64,000 nt of DNA, from NCBI RefSeq assembly GCF_035917235.1, contig NZ_CP108423.1:7035501-7099500 (forward strand), in the 5' to 3' direction. Within the stretch, counting starts at the first letter, position 1, and the number at the start of each line of letters is the position of its first letter. The translations under genes were made by a program, and so were the position numbers. This DNA is from Streptomyces sp. NBC_01294. Its GTDB lineage: Bacteria > Actinomycetota > Actinomycetes > Streptomycetales > Streptomycetaceae. Shown piece by piece: positions 30,914 through 42,934 of the stretch. The notes under the pieces are model-generated. The model saw only the letters and a list, made by a program, of their open reading frames with translations, was not told where the DNA came from and made no database searches.

Positions 30914-33346
30914 TCAGAATCCGATGAGGGACTGCTCGGCCCAGATGGTCTTGCCGATGGGGGCGTGCCGGGTGCCCCAGCGCTGGGCCAGCTGGGCGAC
31001 CAGCAGCAGGCCCCGCCCTCCCTCGTCGAAGGTCCGGGCGCGCCGCATGTGCGGGGCGGTACTGCTCGCGTCGGAGACTTCGCAGATCAGGGTGGTGTTC
31101 TCGTGGATCAGCCGGAGCTGGATGGGCGGCTCGCCGTACCGGATGGCATTGGTGACCAGTTCGCTGACCAGGAGCTCCGTGACGAAGGCGGCCTCGTCGA
31201 GCCCCCAGGCCGTCAGCTGGTCCGTGGTGTACCGGCGGGCGTGGCTGACGACGGAGGGATCGGAGTTCAGGTCCCAGACGACGACCTGGTCGGAATGCAG
31301 GGCCCGGGTCCGTGCGACGAGGAGGGCGACGTCGTCCTCGGGAGGGTGGGTCAGCAGAGCGGTCAGGACCCGGTCGCAGACCGTGTCCAGCGTGGAGGCG
31401 GGACGGACGAGGGCCGCGAACATGCTGTCCAGGGCTTCGTCGATGTCGTGCTCGCGGGGCTGGAGCAGCCCGTCGGTGTACAGGGCGAGGACGCTGCCCT
31501 CGGGGAGCTCGACCTCGACGGTCTCGAAGGGCAGGCCCCCCAGGCCCAGTGGCGGGCCTGCCGGGACGTCGAGGAGGTACACGGAGCCTTCCGGGGAGAC
31601 CACGGCGGGCGGGAGGTGACCGGCCCGGGCGACGGTGCAGCGGCGCGTGACCGGGTCGTACACCACGTACAGGCACGTGGTGCCGATGCCCCCGGCCGCC
31701 TCCCCGGCGGCTCCCTGGTCGGCCTCGTCGGCGGACAGGTGGATGATCAGGTCGTCGAGGTGGGTGAGCAGCTCGTCGGGCGGCAGGTCGACGTCGGCCA
31801 GCGTGCGTACCGCGGTGCGCAGCCGGCCCATCGTGGCGGTGGCACGGATGCCGTGGCCGACGACGTCGCCCACGACCAGGGCCACCCGGGCGCCGGACAG
31901 CGGGATCACGTCGAACCAGTCGCCGCCCACGCCGGCCCCGCCACCGGCGGGCAGGTAGCGGGAGGCGATGTCGAGCGCCGACTGGACGGGCAGGGTGTGC
32001 GGGAGCAGGCTGCGCTGCAGCGTCATCGTGCTGGTGTGCTCGCGGCCGGCCCGGTGCGCCGAGTGGATGCTGACGGCCGCCTTGGTCGTGAGCTCCTCGG
32101 CCAGCCACAGGTCCTCGGGATGGAACGGCTCCCGGCGCTGGTGACGGCTGAAGACGGCCACGCCGAGCGTGGTACCCCCCGCACGCATCGGCACCACCAT
32201 GATCGAGTGGGTCCCGTACTCGGTGATCCAGGCGGCCCCGGGATCCTGCCCGACCCATCGGGCGAGGGCCGGGTCGGCGCTCCCGTACACGGCCCCGCGG
32301 CCCGCGGCGAGGCACTCGACGGGAGGCGACAGCGGCGGATGGACGGTCGTCGTTCCGACCGTGACCCGGGACTCCGGGCTCCCTTCGAGGACGGAGCGCA
32401 CGGCGGTGCGGCGCACGGTGACCGGCCCCGTCACCGGGGCGGGGGACGGCTCGTCGGGGCGCGGCGGAGGCTCCAGCAGGTCGACGAACGCGAAGTCGGC
32501 GAGCCCGGGGACGGCGGCGTCGAGCAGCTCCTGTGCGGTGCGGGTGCTGTCCTGGGTGGTGCCGATGCGGGCGTTGGTGACGTCCGGCAGGAGCATCCGC
32601 TGCAGACCGTCCTCGGTCCCGGCCCTGTCGTGCGTGGTCAGGTACACGGCGCGCACCCGGCCGTCCGTGTCGCGCAAAGGGGCCAGCGAGGTCGCCCCGC
32701 CGTGCTCGGTGCCCGCACCCGTGGGGCGGACGAACGAATCAACCGACTGCGGCTCACCGTTCTCCAGCACCAGTCGCATCTTGCGCTCGGTCTCGTCGCT
32801 CACGGGATCCGGCGCGATCTCCGAGAGGCGCAGCCCGCGCATCTCGGTCTCCGAGAGGGACAGCGTGCCCTCCATGCCCGCGTTCGCCCGCACCAGCCGC
32901 AGGTCCGCATCGAAGATCGCCAGGGAGCAGGGGGACTGGGTGAACGCCCAGTCCTTCAGGGGTTCGTCCCAGGCAACGCGGGGCCCACCCGCCACGGCGG
33001 ACACCACGAACCACTTGGCGGTCCCGCCGGTGGACGTCCAGCGGTGCGCGAGCAGTCCCACTTCCAGCCGCCGCCCGTCCCGGTGCCGCAGCGCCACCGT
33101 GCCTCTCCACCGGTGCTGGTCGGGCGGGATCCGCCGCGCGGCATCGCCGGCGCTGTCCGCGAGCAGATGGGCGGCGGGCAGACCCACGACCTCGGCGGGC
33201 ACGTAGCCGAGCAGCCGACTGGCTTCCTCACTCCACTCGGTCACGATGCCCTGCTCGCTGATGGTGGCCGTGGCCGTGTAGGCCGCCCCGCGGGAGGAGC
33301 TCGTGTCCTCCGGCCGCTCACCAGGAGATGTGGGAAGTTGCTCCAT
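30914..33346 (-). CDS. PAS/GAF-SpoIIE phosphatase-HATPase regulatory protein
   Basis: The 810-residue protein has two PAS-like domains (about residues 20-120 and 125-245), a GAF-like domain (270-450), a PPM/SpoIIE phosphatase core with GVGGDWFDVIPL, VVGDVVGHG and YTDGLLQ, and a C-terminal RsbW-like ATPase (SELVTNAIRYG, DEGGRGLLLVAQLA). Such proteins usually combine anti-anti-sigma phosphatase and anti-sigma kinase roles in stress or sporulation partner switching. No STAS or sigma gene is adjacent; a STAS protein is encoded at 54093-54554. It has no membrane segment. It ends close to the LuxR remnant. Confidence 0.92.
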   Translation of the reverse strand: MEQLPTSPGERPEDTSSSRGAAYTATATISEQGIVTEWSEEASRLLGYVPAEVVGLPAAHLLADSAGDAARRIPPDQHRWRGTVALRHRDGRRLEVGLLAHRWTSTGGTAKWFVVSAVAGGPRVAWDEPLKDWAFTQSPCSLAIFDADLRLVRANAGMEGTLSLSETEMRGLRLSEIAPDPVSDETERKMRLVLENGEPQSVDSFVRPTGAGTEHGGATSLAPLRDTDGRVRAVYLTTHDRAGTEDGLQRMLLPDVTNARIGTTQDSTRTAQELLDAAVPGLADFAFVDLLEPPPRPDEPSPAPVTGPVTVRRTAVRSVLEGSPESRVTVGTTTVHPPLSPPVECLAAGRGAVYGSADPALARWVGQDPGAAWITEYGTHSIMVVPMRAGGTTLGVAVFSRHQRREPFHPEDLWLAEELTTKAAVSIHSAHRAGREHTSTMTLQRSLLPHTLPVQSALDIASRYLPAGGGAGVGGDWFDVIPLSGARVALVVGDVVGHGIRATATMGRLRTAVRTLADVDLPPDELLTHLDDLIIHLSADEADQGAAGEAAGGIGTTCLYVVYDPVTRRCTVARAGHLPPAVVSPEGSVYLLDVPAGPPLGLGGLPFETVEVELPEGSVLALYTDGLLQPREHDIDEALDSMFAALVRPASTLDTVCDRVLTALLTHPPEDDVALLVARTRALHSDQVVVWDLNSDPSVVSHARRYTTDQLTAWGLDEAAFVTELLVSELVTNAIRYGEPPIQLRLIHENTTLICEVSDASSTAPHMRRARTFDEGGRGLLLVAQLAQRWGTRHAPIGKTIWAEQSLIGF

Positions 33347-33425
33347 CGCCGCTCATCTCGCCCTCGCTAGTTCCTTCGCCGCGTCCCACGGCAACCCGCA
33401 CGGCCAGGGGCTCCACTGACAAGCA

Positions 33426-33807
33426 TCATCCGGCCGGGCAAGGAGCACCAACGCAGTGCCGCCACGGGGGCTCCCGGGCGGCCGGACCCGGGGAGAGGGC
33501 CGCACGCCCCGCCGGGAGGCCCGGTGGCGCGGCCGGGTACGCGAGGACGAGGGCGAGGACCGCACCGTCCGTCCGCCACACCATCGCGCGGCGCCGCCCG
33601 CCGAGCACGGGCGGGTGCAGGCCCAGGATCGCGATCCGGCGCGGAGCGGCCCCGAAGACGCTGCTCCGGCCGGCCTTGACCGCGGCTTCCTTCAGCGCCC
33701 AGGCGCCCGCCAGGGCCGGTGGAGGTCGGCGCGCCGGGCACGACGAGGGCGGCTCCGCCCCATCGGTGGACCGGGCCCGGCGCGAGGATACGGAAGACGG
33801 TGTCCAT
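33426..33807 (-). pseudogene. Frameshifted phosphopantetheinyl transferase remnant
   Basis: An ATG at 33807, ten bases after the upstream stop, opens a frame that soon loses similarity. In the next frame the text PALAGAWALKEAAVKAGRS appears, which is the W-x-x-KEA magnesium-binding motif of phosphopantetheinyl transferases, followed by VWRTDGAVLALVLAY, like the family's conserved end. A single frameshift near 33720 would join the two parts. The intact enzyme would load the phosphopantetheine arm onto a carrier protein. The order alpha-oxoamine synthase tail then transferase suggests loss of a biosynthetic cluster. A sequencing error is the alternative. Confidence 0.6.
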
Positions 33808-33817
33808 GGCGGCGGGC

Positions 33818-34633
33818 TCAGGCGGCGCGTGCCAGGTCCGGGTGCCGCAGCTGCTGTTCCAGCGCGGTCACGGCCCGGCGGATCTGGTCGGGCGTGTGGC
33901 TGCAGGTGATGAAGAAGCGCAGCCGGGCCAGTTCCTCGGGTACGGCCGGGTAGAGGCCCAGAGCGCTCAGGACCAGCATCGTCCCGGCGACGGCCGGCAC
34001 CCCGATCAGCAGGGGCAGGGAAGCGGCCACGACACTGCCGAACACGAAGACGAGCAGGATCAGGGTGCCCGGCAGGACGACGGACTCGGCCCGCATCAGA
34101 TCGGACTCCGAGATGTCCTGGAGCTCGGCGTCGACGAGCGCCCTCCCCCCGACGTGCACCGTCAGGGCCGAGGTGTCGGAACCGGTCGAGGCGGTCAGCT
34201 CCCGGCCGAGCCGTTTGACCCGGGCCCCGAGCTGTTCGCCCTCGCCGTCCACGTGCGCGACGAGCATGGCTGCGTGACCGTCCCGGCTGGGCAGCTCCGC
34301 CGCACCGCCGGTCCAGTGCGAGGTCACGGAGCTGACCTGCGGCTGCGCGGCGAGGCGTCCGGTCAGGGCCTCGCCCGCGCTCCGGGCCGCCGGGTCGTCG
34401 ACGGACCCGCTGCGGGCCTGCGCGACGATGACCAGGTCGGGGGACGCGCCCGGGCCCCCGGCCGCGATGACGGCGGCGCGGCTGGACTCCGATCGCGGAT
34501 CGTCGTACCCCTCCGATTTGAGCCGGCCGGTCGCCTCCGCGCCGAACACGACGGACAGCACGAGGAACGCGAGGGCGCCGAGGAGGACGAGGCGGGGGCG
34601 GCGGGTCACGAAGACCCCTGTACGACGGGACAC
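33818..34633 (-). pseudogene. Chimera: N-terminal MMPL transporter joined in frame to an alpha-oxoamine synthase tail
   Basis: From GTG 34633 (RBS GGAGG) the first 227 codons read as the start of an MMPL/RND-type exporter: an N-terminal membrane helix (LVLLGALAFLVLSVVFG), the extracytoplasmic domain, then helices in SVVLPGTLILLVFVFGSVVAASLPLLIG. The normal protein is about 700 residues or more with twelve helices. At about residue 228 the sequence changes to YPAVPEELARLRFFITCSHT and ends 44 residues later, which is the conserved C-terminus of PLP-dependent alpha-oxoamine synthases. The 271-residue fusion cannot be a working version of either. It looks like a deletion joint (near 33950-33970). 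Confidence 0.75.
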
Positions 34634-34892
34634 GGGTGCCTCCGATCCTGAAGGCGTCGGGGCCCTGCTCTTGCGCAGGACGGTCGGCTTCCACCGTGCC
34701 GGGAGGAGGGCGGAGGCCGTAGCCCCGGTTGTTCGTCACTTGACAGGGCCGACGCGGCAGGACCCGGACCCGGACCGGGACCGGATCCGGAGCGGAGGCG
34801 GATCCGGAAGCCGGTGCAGGGGCGCTGTGGAGTTGTCCACAGGTTCGGGTGGACGGAGCCGGGGTGTCGGCGGGTGCCGTTACGCTTCGTGA

Positions 34893-36941
34893 ATGGCCCT
34901 TTCGGACGCGTCCCCCGAGATCTCGGATGCCGTGCAGATGCTGCACCGCGTCTTCGGATACAGCTCTTTCCGCGGCGAGCAGCAGGAGATCATCGAGCAG
35001 GTCGTCGACGGCGGTGACGCGCTCGTGCTCATGCCGACCGGCGGCGGCAAGTCGCTCTGCTACCAGATCCCGGCGCTCGTCAGAGACGGCACGGGTGTCG
35101 TGATCTCGCCGCTCATCGCGCTGATGCAGGACCAGGTGAACGCGCTCACCGCACTCGGGGTGCGGGCCGGATTCCTCAACTCGACCCAGGACCCGTACGA
35201 GCGGCAGGCCGTCGAGCAGGCCTTCCTCGCCGACGAGCTGGACCTCCTCTACCTGGCCCCCGAGCGGCTGCGCACCGAGAGCACCCAGCGGCTGCTCGAC
35301 CGGGGCAAGGTGTCCCTCTTCGCGATCGACGAGGCGCACTGCGTCGCCCAGTGGGGTCACGACTTCCGGCCCGACTATCTGGCGCTGTCCATGCTGCACG
35401 AGCGCTGGCCGAAGGTGCCGCGGATCGCGCTGACCGCGACCGCCACCGAGGCCACCCACGCCGAGATCGTGGCGCGGCTCGGTCTGGAGGACGCGCGGCA
35501 CTTCGTCGCCAGCTTCGACCGGCCGAACATCCAGTACCGCATCGTCGAGAAGAACAACCCGACCAAGCAGCTGCTGGAACTGATCCGCACCGAGCACGAC
35601 GGGGACGCCGGAGTCGTCTACTGCCTCTCGCGCGCCTCGGTGGAGAAGACCGCGGCCTTCCTGGTGGGGCACGGCATCGACGCCGTGGCGTACCACGCCG
35701 GCATGGACTCCCGCGCGCGTGCGGCGAACCAGGCGCGCTTCCTGCGGGAGGACGGCGTCGTGGTGGTGGCCACGATCGCCTTCGGCATGGGCATCGACAA
35801 GCCGGACGTGCGCTTCGTGGCCCACCTCGACCTGCCGAAGTCGGTCGAGGGCTACTACCAGGAGACCGGCCGCGCCGGGCGCGACGGCGAGCCGGCCACG
35901 GCGTGGCTGGCGTACGGCCTGCAGGACGTGGTCCAGCAGCGCAAGCTCATCGACGGCTCCGAGGGCGACGAGGCGCACCGCCGCTCGCTCGGCATGCACC
36001 TGGACGCCATGCTCGCGCTGTGCGAGACGGTCGACTGCCGCCGCTGGCGTCTGCTGGAGTACTTCGGGCAGTCGGGCGGGCCCTGCGGCAACTGCGACAC
36101 GTGTCTGACGCCGGCCGAGTCCTGGGACGGGACGGTCGCGGCGCAGAAACTGCTGTCCACGGTGTGGAGGCTGGCGAAGGAAAGGCGCCAGAAGTTCGGC
36201 GCCGGCCAGATCATCGACATCCTGCAGGGCAAGAAGACGGCCAAGGTCATCCAGTTCGACCACGACGGGCTCTCGGTCTTCGGCATCGGGGCGGATCTGA
36301 GCACCGCTGAGTGGCGCGGTGTCGTGCGCCAGCTGCTGGCGCAGCGACTGCTGGCGGTGGAGGGCGACTACGGGACGCTCGTGCTGACCGAGGACAGCGG
36401 CGAGGTGCTGGGAGGGCGCCGCAGCGTCTCCATGCGCAAGGAGAAGGCGGCCGCCGCGCCCCGCAAGGAGTCCGGGGCACGTTCCGGGAAGGGCGCCCGC
36501 GTCCCGGTCGACCTGCCGGCCGGGGCCGAACCGGTCTTCCTGGCCCTCCGTGCCTGGCGGGCCGCGACGGCGCGCGAGCAGGGGGTACCGGCGTACGTCG
36601 TCTTCCACGACGCGACGCTGCGGGAGATCGCGACACGACTCCCCGCCACGGTGGAGGAGTTGGCCACGGTCGGCGGAGTCGGCGAGGCCAAGCTCACCAA
36701 GTACGGGCAGGGCGTCCTCGACACCCTGGCGGAGTGCGACGGCACCGAACCTCCCACCACCGCCGCCGAGTCGACCGCCCCCGAGTCCACCGCACCCGCA
36801 CCCGCACCCGCACCCGCGGCCCAGCCGGGCCCGCCCGCCCCGGCCCTCGCGGCGCCCGTGCCGGCGGCCCGGCCTGCGCCGGCGTACGACGAAGAGCCGC
36901 CCTTCGACCTGGACGAACCGCCGTGGGACGAGTGGGAGTAG
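34893..36941 (+). CDS. recQ: ATP-dependent DNA helicase RecQ
   Basis: The 682-residue protein has all core RecQ parts: Walker [10 protein letters not shown], the DEAH box in [28 protein letters not shown], the second RecA domain ending [10 protein letters not shown], an RQC zinc site ([10 protein letters not shown]) and winged helix, and an HRDC domain around residues 545-620. A Pro/Ala-rich acidic tail (last 60 residues) is extra to the family. It unwinds DNA in recombination and repair. The ATG at 34893 has no strong Shine-Dalgarno; TACGCT a few bases upstream may be a -10 for a leaderless mRNA. Confidence 0.96.
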   Translation: MALSDASPEISDAVQMLHRVFGYSSFRGEQQEIIEQVVDGGDALVLMPTGGGKSLCYQIPALVRDGTGVVISPLIALMQDQVNALTALGVRAGFLNSTQDPYERQAVEQAFLADELDLLYLAPERLRTESTQRLLDRGKVSLFAIDEAHCVAQWGHDFRPDYLALSMLHERWPKVPRIALTATATEATHAEIVARLGLEDARHFVASFDRPNIQYRIVEKNNPTKQLLELIRTEHDGDAGVVYCLSRASVEKTAAFLVGHGIDAVAYHAGMDSRARAANQARFLREDGVVVVATIAFGMGIDKPDVRFVAHLDLPKSVEGYYQETGRAGRDGEPATAWLAYGLQDVVQQRKLIDGSEGDEAHRRSLGMHLDAMLALCETVDCRRWRLLEYFGQSGGPCGNCDTCLTPAESWDGTVAAQKLLSTVWRLAKERRQKFGAGQIIDILQGKKTAKVIQFDHDGLSVFGIGADLSTAEWRGVVRQLLAQRLLAVEGDYGTLVLTEDSGEVLGGRRSVSMRKEKAAAAPRKESGARSGKGARVPVDLPAGAEPVFLALRAWRAATAREQGVPAYVVFHDATLREIATRLPATVEELATVGGVGEAKLTKYGQGVLDTLAECDGTEPPTTAAESTAPESTAPAPAPAPAAQPGPPAPALAAPVPAARPAPAYDEEPPFDLDEPPWDEWE

Positions 36942-37040
36942 CGGCCCCCGCGCCGGACGTCCGTCGGCGCCTTTCCGCCGCGCCTGCGTAGGGTTGGCGC
37001 CGCTGGAACATCACTTCGAACTCACGGGCTGGGACGAACC

Positions 37041-37634
37041 ATGCGCATAGGGGTGTATCTCGCACACCCGAGGTCGGGGAGCTTCAACCACGCCGTGTTC
37101 GACGCGGTCGTGGAGGAGCTGCGCGGACGAGGGTGCGACGTGGTCGCGCACGATCTGTACGCGGAAGGATTCGCGCCGCTGCTGTCCGCGGTGGAGACGG
37201 AGACGGTCCGGTCGGCGTCACGGGCCCCCGACGCACAGGTGGCGCTCCACCGGACCGAGGTGGCGACCCTCGATGCCATGGTGTTCGTCCACCCGAACTG
37301 GTGGGGCATGCCGCCCGCCGTCCTCGCGGGCTGGGTGCAGCGCGTCCTCGCGCCGGGCGTCGCCTACAAACTGGGCACCGCGGACGGCGAGCCTGCGGGG
37401 CTCCTGAAGGCCGGCCGGGCCCTCGTCCTGAACACCTCCGACACTCCCGCGGACCGCGAGGAGAGCGAGTTCGGCGACCCGCTGCAGAGGATCTGGTCGG
37501 CCTGCGTCCTGCCGTACGTGGGCGTGACCGACGTACGCCGCGTCGTCTTCCGCACGGTCACCGACTCGACCGACGCAGAACGCGCGGCCTGGCTCGCCGA
37601 CGCCCGCCGCGAGGCCACGGCACTCCTGTCCTGA
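37041..37634 (+). CDS. NAD(P)H:quinone oxidoreductase-like flavoprotein (KefF/MdaB family)
   Basis: The 197-residue protein has the flavodoxin-like fold of the family: IGVYLAHPRSGSFN for FMN/FAD phosphate binding, HDLYAEGF, and the characteristic FVHPNWWGMPPAVLAGWVQRVL with the WW pair. It probably reduces quinones by two electrons in the cytoplasm. It stands alone, 99 bases after recQ. The specific substrate is not determinable. Confidence 0.88.
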   Translation: MRIGVYLAHPRSGSFNHAVFDAVVEELRGRGCDVVAHDLYAEGFAPLLSAVETETVRSASRAPDAQVALHRTEVATLDAMVFVHPNWWGMPPAVLAGWVQRVLAPGVAYKLGTADGEPAGLLKAGRALVLNTSDTPADREESEFGDPLQRIWSACVLPYVGVTDVRRVVFRTVTDSTDAERAAWLADARREATALLS

Positions 37635-37770
37635 GCCACCGACGCCGGCCGGGGACGTGCCACGGGCCCCACCGTGGCGCTCAACCCGGCCGGGGCATCC
37701 ATGCGTCACAGATACGTCACAGGCCGTCACAGGGCCCACGCGGCATCACGAAGGCGGGGAGCATGGCGCG

Positions 37771-38190
37771 ATGCGCACACACCACGCCATCGCTCTCCTT
37801 GCCGCTGCCGGACTGCTCGCCCTCACCGGGTGCGGCCCGGTGACCAGCGCACCCGAGCCCGACGACAAGCCCGTCACTCCGGCGTCCGCGGCGCCGTCCG
37901 CCCCCGCCGCGGCTCCGAGGACGACCCCGCCCCCGGCCGCAGCCACCTCGGCAGCGGCCACCGTGGCGGTCCCCGACTTCGTCGGCCAAGTGCTCCAGAC
38001 CGCCCAAGACGGCGCCCAGGCACAGGGCTTCTACCTGCTCACCTCGCACGACTCCCTCGGCAAGAACCGAAACCAGGTCCTGGACCGCAACTGGAAGGTC
38101 TGTACCCAGACGCCGGCCGCCGGAACGAAGGCCGCCACGGACACCAAGCTCGACTTCGGCACGGTGAAGATCGAGGAATCCTGCCCGTGA
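37771..38190 (+). CDS. PASTA-domain lipoprotein
   Basis: The 139-residue product has a signal peptide ending in a lipobox (LALTGC), a Pro/Ala/Thr-rich linker, and a single PASTA domain starting VAVPDFVGQVLQTAQDGAQAQGF. PASTA domains bind peptidoglycan or lipid II in kinases and penicillin-binding proteins. Here the domain is on a small lipid-anchored protein outside the membrane. RBS-like GGGGAGC precedes the ATG. A terminator hairpin follows. Confidence 0.88.
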   Translation: MRTHHAIALLAAAGLLALTGCGPVTSAPEPDDKPVTPASAAPSAPAAAPRTTPPPAAATSAAATVAVPDFVGQVLQTAQDGAQAQGFYLLTSHDSLGKNRNQVLDRNWKVCTQTPAAGTKAATDTKLDFGTVKIEESCP

Positions 38191-38220
38191 CCGTCGAGAG
38201 CCCCTCGCGCACCTGGTGAC

Positions 38221-38252
38221 GGCCCGGCCGGCCTGGGGTGGCCGACCGGGGC
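38221..38252. terminator. Hairpin between convergent genes
   Basis: GGCCCGGCCGGCC (38221-38233) and GGCCGACCGGGGC (38240-38252) can pair over 13 positions with two mismatches and a six-base loop. It serves the PASTA lipoprotein gene on one strand and katG on the other. Confidence 0.65.
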
Positions 38253-38259
38253 AGGGGGA

Positions 38260-40751
<2,492 letters not shown>

Positions 40752-41327
40752 CTACTGGACCGGACCAGCCAGCGTTTCGATGGGCAGAGGCGGCCACTTC
40801 GGCTCCTTCCGCGTAAGGCTCGCGAGCTCTTCCGGTGGTTCGGCACCGTCCCGAACCGCCGTGACGTAGTCCTTGGCCTCCCGCAGGCTCAGCCGCGGGG
40901 CCTCCCGGCGCAGGTGGCTCATCGCGGCCACGGCGCCGGCGGAGCGGACGAGCGCGCGAACGGCGCGGGCCAGGGGATCAGGCGGCCTGATGCCCTTGGT
41001 CTGCAGGAGGTACTGCTCCTCCCAGCCCTCGTCCTCCGACCAGACGGCGTGTACGCAGTGGATGCTCCCGTCGTGCCGGTCCACCAGGAAGTGGCCGCCG
41101 ACGAAGCTGCCGCGCACCTCACGCGCGCGGGCCTGCTCCGCCGAGCGCCAGAAGACGAGCCAGCCGACCGTGCGTTCCTGCACGTGGTAGATGTCCGGGG
41201 TGGGGGCAGGCCCCCACCAGGGCCACGTCGGCAGCTCTCTGGCCAGGAAGGCCTCGATGAGCTCGACGGCGCGTTCCCTGGAGATCACGATCTCGTCGTT
41301 CACCACGGTCAACCGGTCTTGCGGCAT
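40752..41327 (-). CDS. Imm35/YrhB-domain protein
   Basis: The 191-residue product (from ATG 41327; a longer form from 41357 is possible) has SRERAVELIEAFLAREL, VGWLVFWRSAEQARAREVRG and GHFLVDRHDGSIHCV, the signature of the YrhB/Imm35 group of presumed immunity proteins. A basic C-terminal helical part with LSLREAKDYVTAVRDG follows. No adjacent toxin gene is seen, so it may be an orphan. It lies 36 bases after the DUF4139 gene start region in the same direction. Confidence 0.72.
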   Translation of the reverse strand: MPQDRLTVVNDEIVISRERAVELIEAFLARELPTWPWWGPAPTPDIYHVQERTVGWLVFWRSAEQARAREVRGSFVGGHFLVDRHDGSIHCVHAVWSEDEGWEEQYLLQTKGIRPPDPLARAVRALVRSAGAVAAMSHLRREAPRLSLREAKDYVTAVRDGAEPPEELASLTRKEPKWPPLPIETLAGPVQ

Positions 41328-41363
41328 GCGGGCGCCGTCCCCACCGAGATCTCCCACGCCGTC

Positions 41364-42926
41364 TCAGAGCCCGGCGACCTTGGCGCTCGCCGACAGCTCG
41401 TAGACCAGGGTGACCGTGCGCCGGCCGCCGGGCGGGAGGGCGATGTCCCAGCGGACGATGCCTTCGGGGTCGACCCCCTCGGGCGCCGGGGAGGAGGCGT
41501 CCTTCCGGAGCCGTACGTCCACCGCCGAGACCTCGGAGACCGGGATCCGCTCCCGGAGGGCGACCATCCGGTCGCCGTGCTCCCCGGGGGCGGAGAACCG
41601 GGACAGGTGCAGCCGGACCGTGCGGGTGACCACGGTCCGCTGCATGATCCCGGCGGAATCGCGGGACTCCTCGGTCTCCCGGACCACCGCGTGGTCGTCG
41701 CAGCTGCCGAAGGCGAGTTCGACGGGGGCGCCCGGGGCGGTGAAGTCCAGCGTGCCGCGGCCGCTGAACCCGCTGCCCCGGACCAGGTCCACCGGCCCGG
41801 CGAGCAGCGCGTGGCCGGACCGGTTGTCGCACCGCACCACCTGGGTGACCACGGGAGACACCTCGGGCGAGCAGGCGTACTCGCTGCTCGCGGCCGTGGT
41901 GAAGACGGAGATCGGCACGCGGTGGGCGCGGCCGTCCCCGGGCACGGAGACCGGCGCGGGGGAGCTCAGGACGCGGGCCTCGCCGCCGTCGTCCACCCCC
42001 GGCAGACCGAGCACCGGGGCCGGGCCGAGCGCCCCGATCTCCTCCTCGCGCAGCTCGACGTCGACGGTGCGGCGCTCCGCCGCGGTGCGGTCCCCCAGCG
42101 TCAGCCGGTCCTCGCCGAGCCGTGGCGGATCGGTGGCCAGCGCCGAGCGGGCGGTGGACAAGGTCAGCCGTACGTCCGACCAGTCCTCGCCGGTGCGCTG
42201 CCAGACCATCGCCTCGGTCTCCAGCGTCAGGGCGTCCCCGTCGAGCACGGCCCGGTAGGCGGGCCGCCACAGCGCGCACGCGGTGAGGTGGCTCAGGCGC
42301 AGCTCGGCCGGCCCGGCGGCCGCGGCCTCCACCGTCAGCTCGATGTGGCCGACCAGCTCGGCGGGTTCCTCCTCGGAGAGGTGCACGGCCTGCTGGACTT
42401 CCCGGAGTTCGGCGGCGAGGGCGGCCAGGCGGGCGTCCACGGTGCGCAGTTGCTCGCCGTGCGCGTCGCGTTCGCCGTCCACCCGGTCCAGTTCGCTGGC
42501 CCAGCGGGTCCGTTCGGTCTCCCCGGAGCCGGCGCCCTCGCCGATCTCCCGCAGCAGATCGGCGGCGAGGCGGCCGAGCAGACCGAGGCGGGCCTGCACC
42601 CGGTCGCGCTGCCGCCCCAGGGCCAGCCGCTCCTCTTCGAGGGCGTGTACGCGGTGGCGCAGCGCGGAGTCCTCGTCGGGGGACGGCAGCGGCCCGCGCG
42701 GCGTCCAGCTGCGGACGATCCGCACGTCGAGCACGGTCGCGGGGAACGCGGCGGTCAGCTCGGCATGGAGGGTCCGGTCGACGGCCAGCGCGCTGACCGG
42801 CCCGAGACGCAGCCGCTGGACCCCCGCCTCCAGGTCGAGCACGACGGCGCGCTCGACGTGGGCGCGGTCCTCGAGGCAGGTGACGGCGGTGACGGGAAGG
42901 GCGATCGGCTTCGGGGCCGTGGACAT
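41364..42926 (-). CDS. DUF4139-domain protein (MuiA-like), downstream copy
   Basis: The 520-residue protein has an N-terminal domain with TAVTCLEDRAHVERAVVLDLEAG, a long coiled-coil region (about residues 95-200, rich in Arg, Glu and Leu heptads), and a C-terminal beta-rich DUF4139 part with WRPAYRAVLDGDALTLETEAMVWQRTGEDWSDV. No signal peptide is visible. The ATG lies eight bases after the stop of the longer paralogue, so they are cotranscribed. The family is called mucoidy inhibitor A, but the biochemical role is unknown. Confidence 0.85.
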   Translation of the reverse strand: MSTAPKPIALPVTAVTCLEDRAHVERAVVLDLEAGVQRLRLGPVSALAVDRTLHAELTAAFPATVLDVRIVRSWTPRGPLPSPDEDSALRHRVHALEEERLALGRQRDRVQARLGLLGRLAADLLREIGEGAGSGETERTRWASELDRVDGERDAHGEQLRTVDARLAALAAELREVQQAVHLSEEEPAELVGHIELTVEAAAAGPAELRLSHLTACALWRPAYRAVLDGDALTLETEAMVWQRTGEDWSDVRLTLSTARSALATDPPRLGEDRLTLGDRTAAERRTVDVELREEEIGALGPAPVLGLPGVDDGGEARVLSSPAPVSVPGDGRAHRVPISVFTTAASSEYACSPEVSPVVTQVVRCDNRSGHALLAGPVDLVRGSGFSGRGTLDFTAPGAPVELAFGSCDDHAVVRETEESRDSAGIMQRTVVTRTVRLHLSRFSAPGEHGDRMVALRERIPVSEVSAVDVRLRKDASSPAPEGVDPEGIVRWDIALPPGGRRTVTLVYELSASAKVAGL

Positions 42927-42934
42927 GGGGTGCG

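Noticed and set aside
33426..36608. A 1060-codon minus-strand open frame opposite recQ
   Set aside because: Most of it is antisense of recQ; only its last part, containing the transferase-like KEA motif, is meaningful and is listed as a pseudogene.
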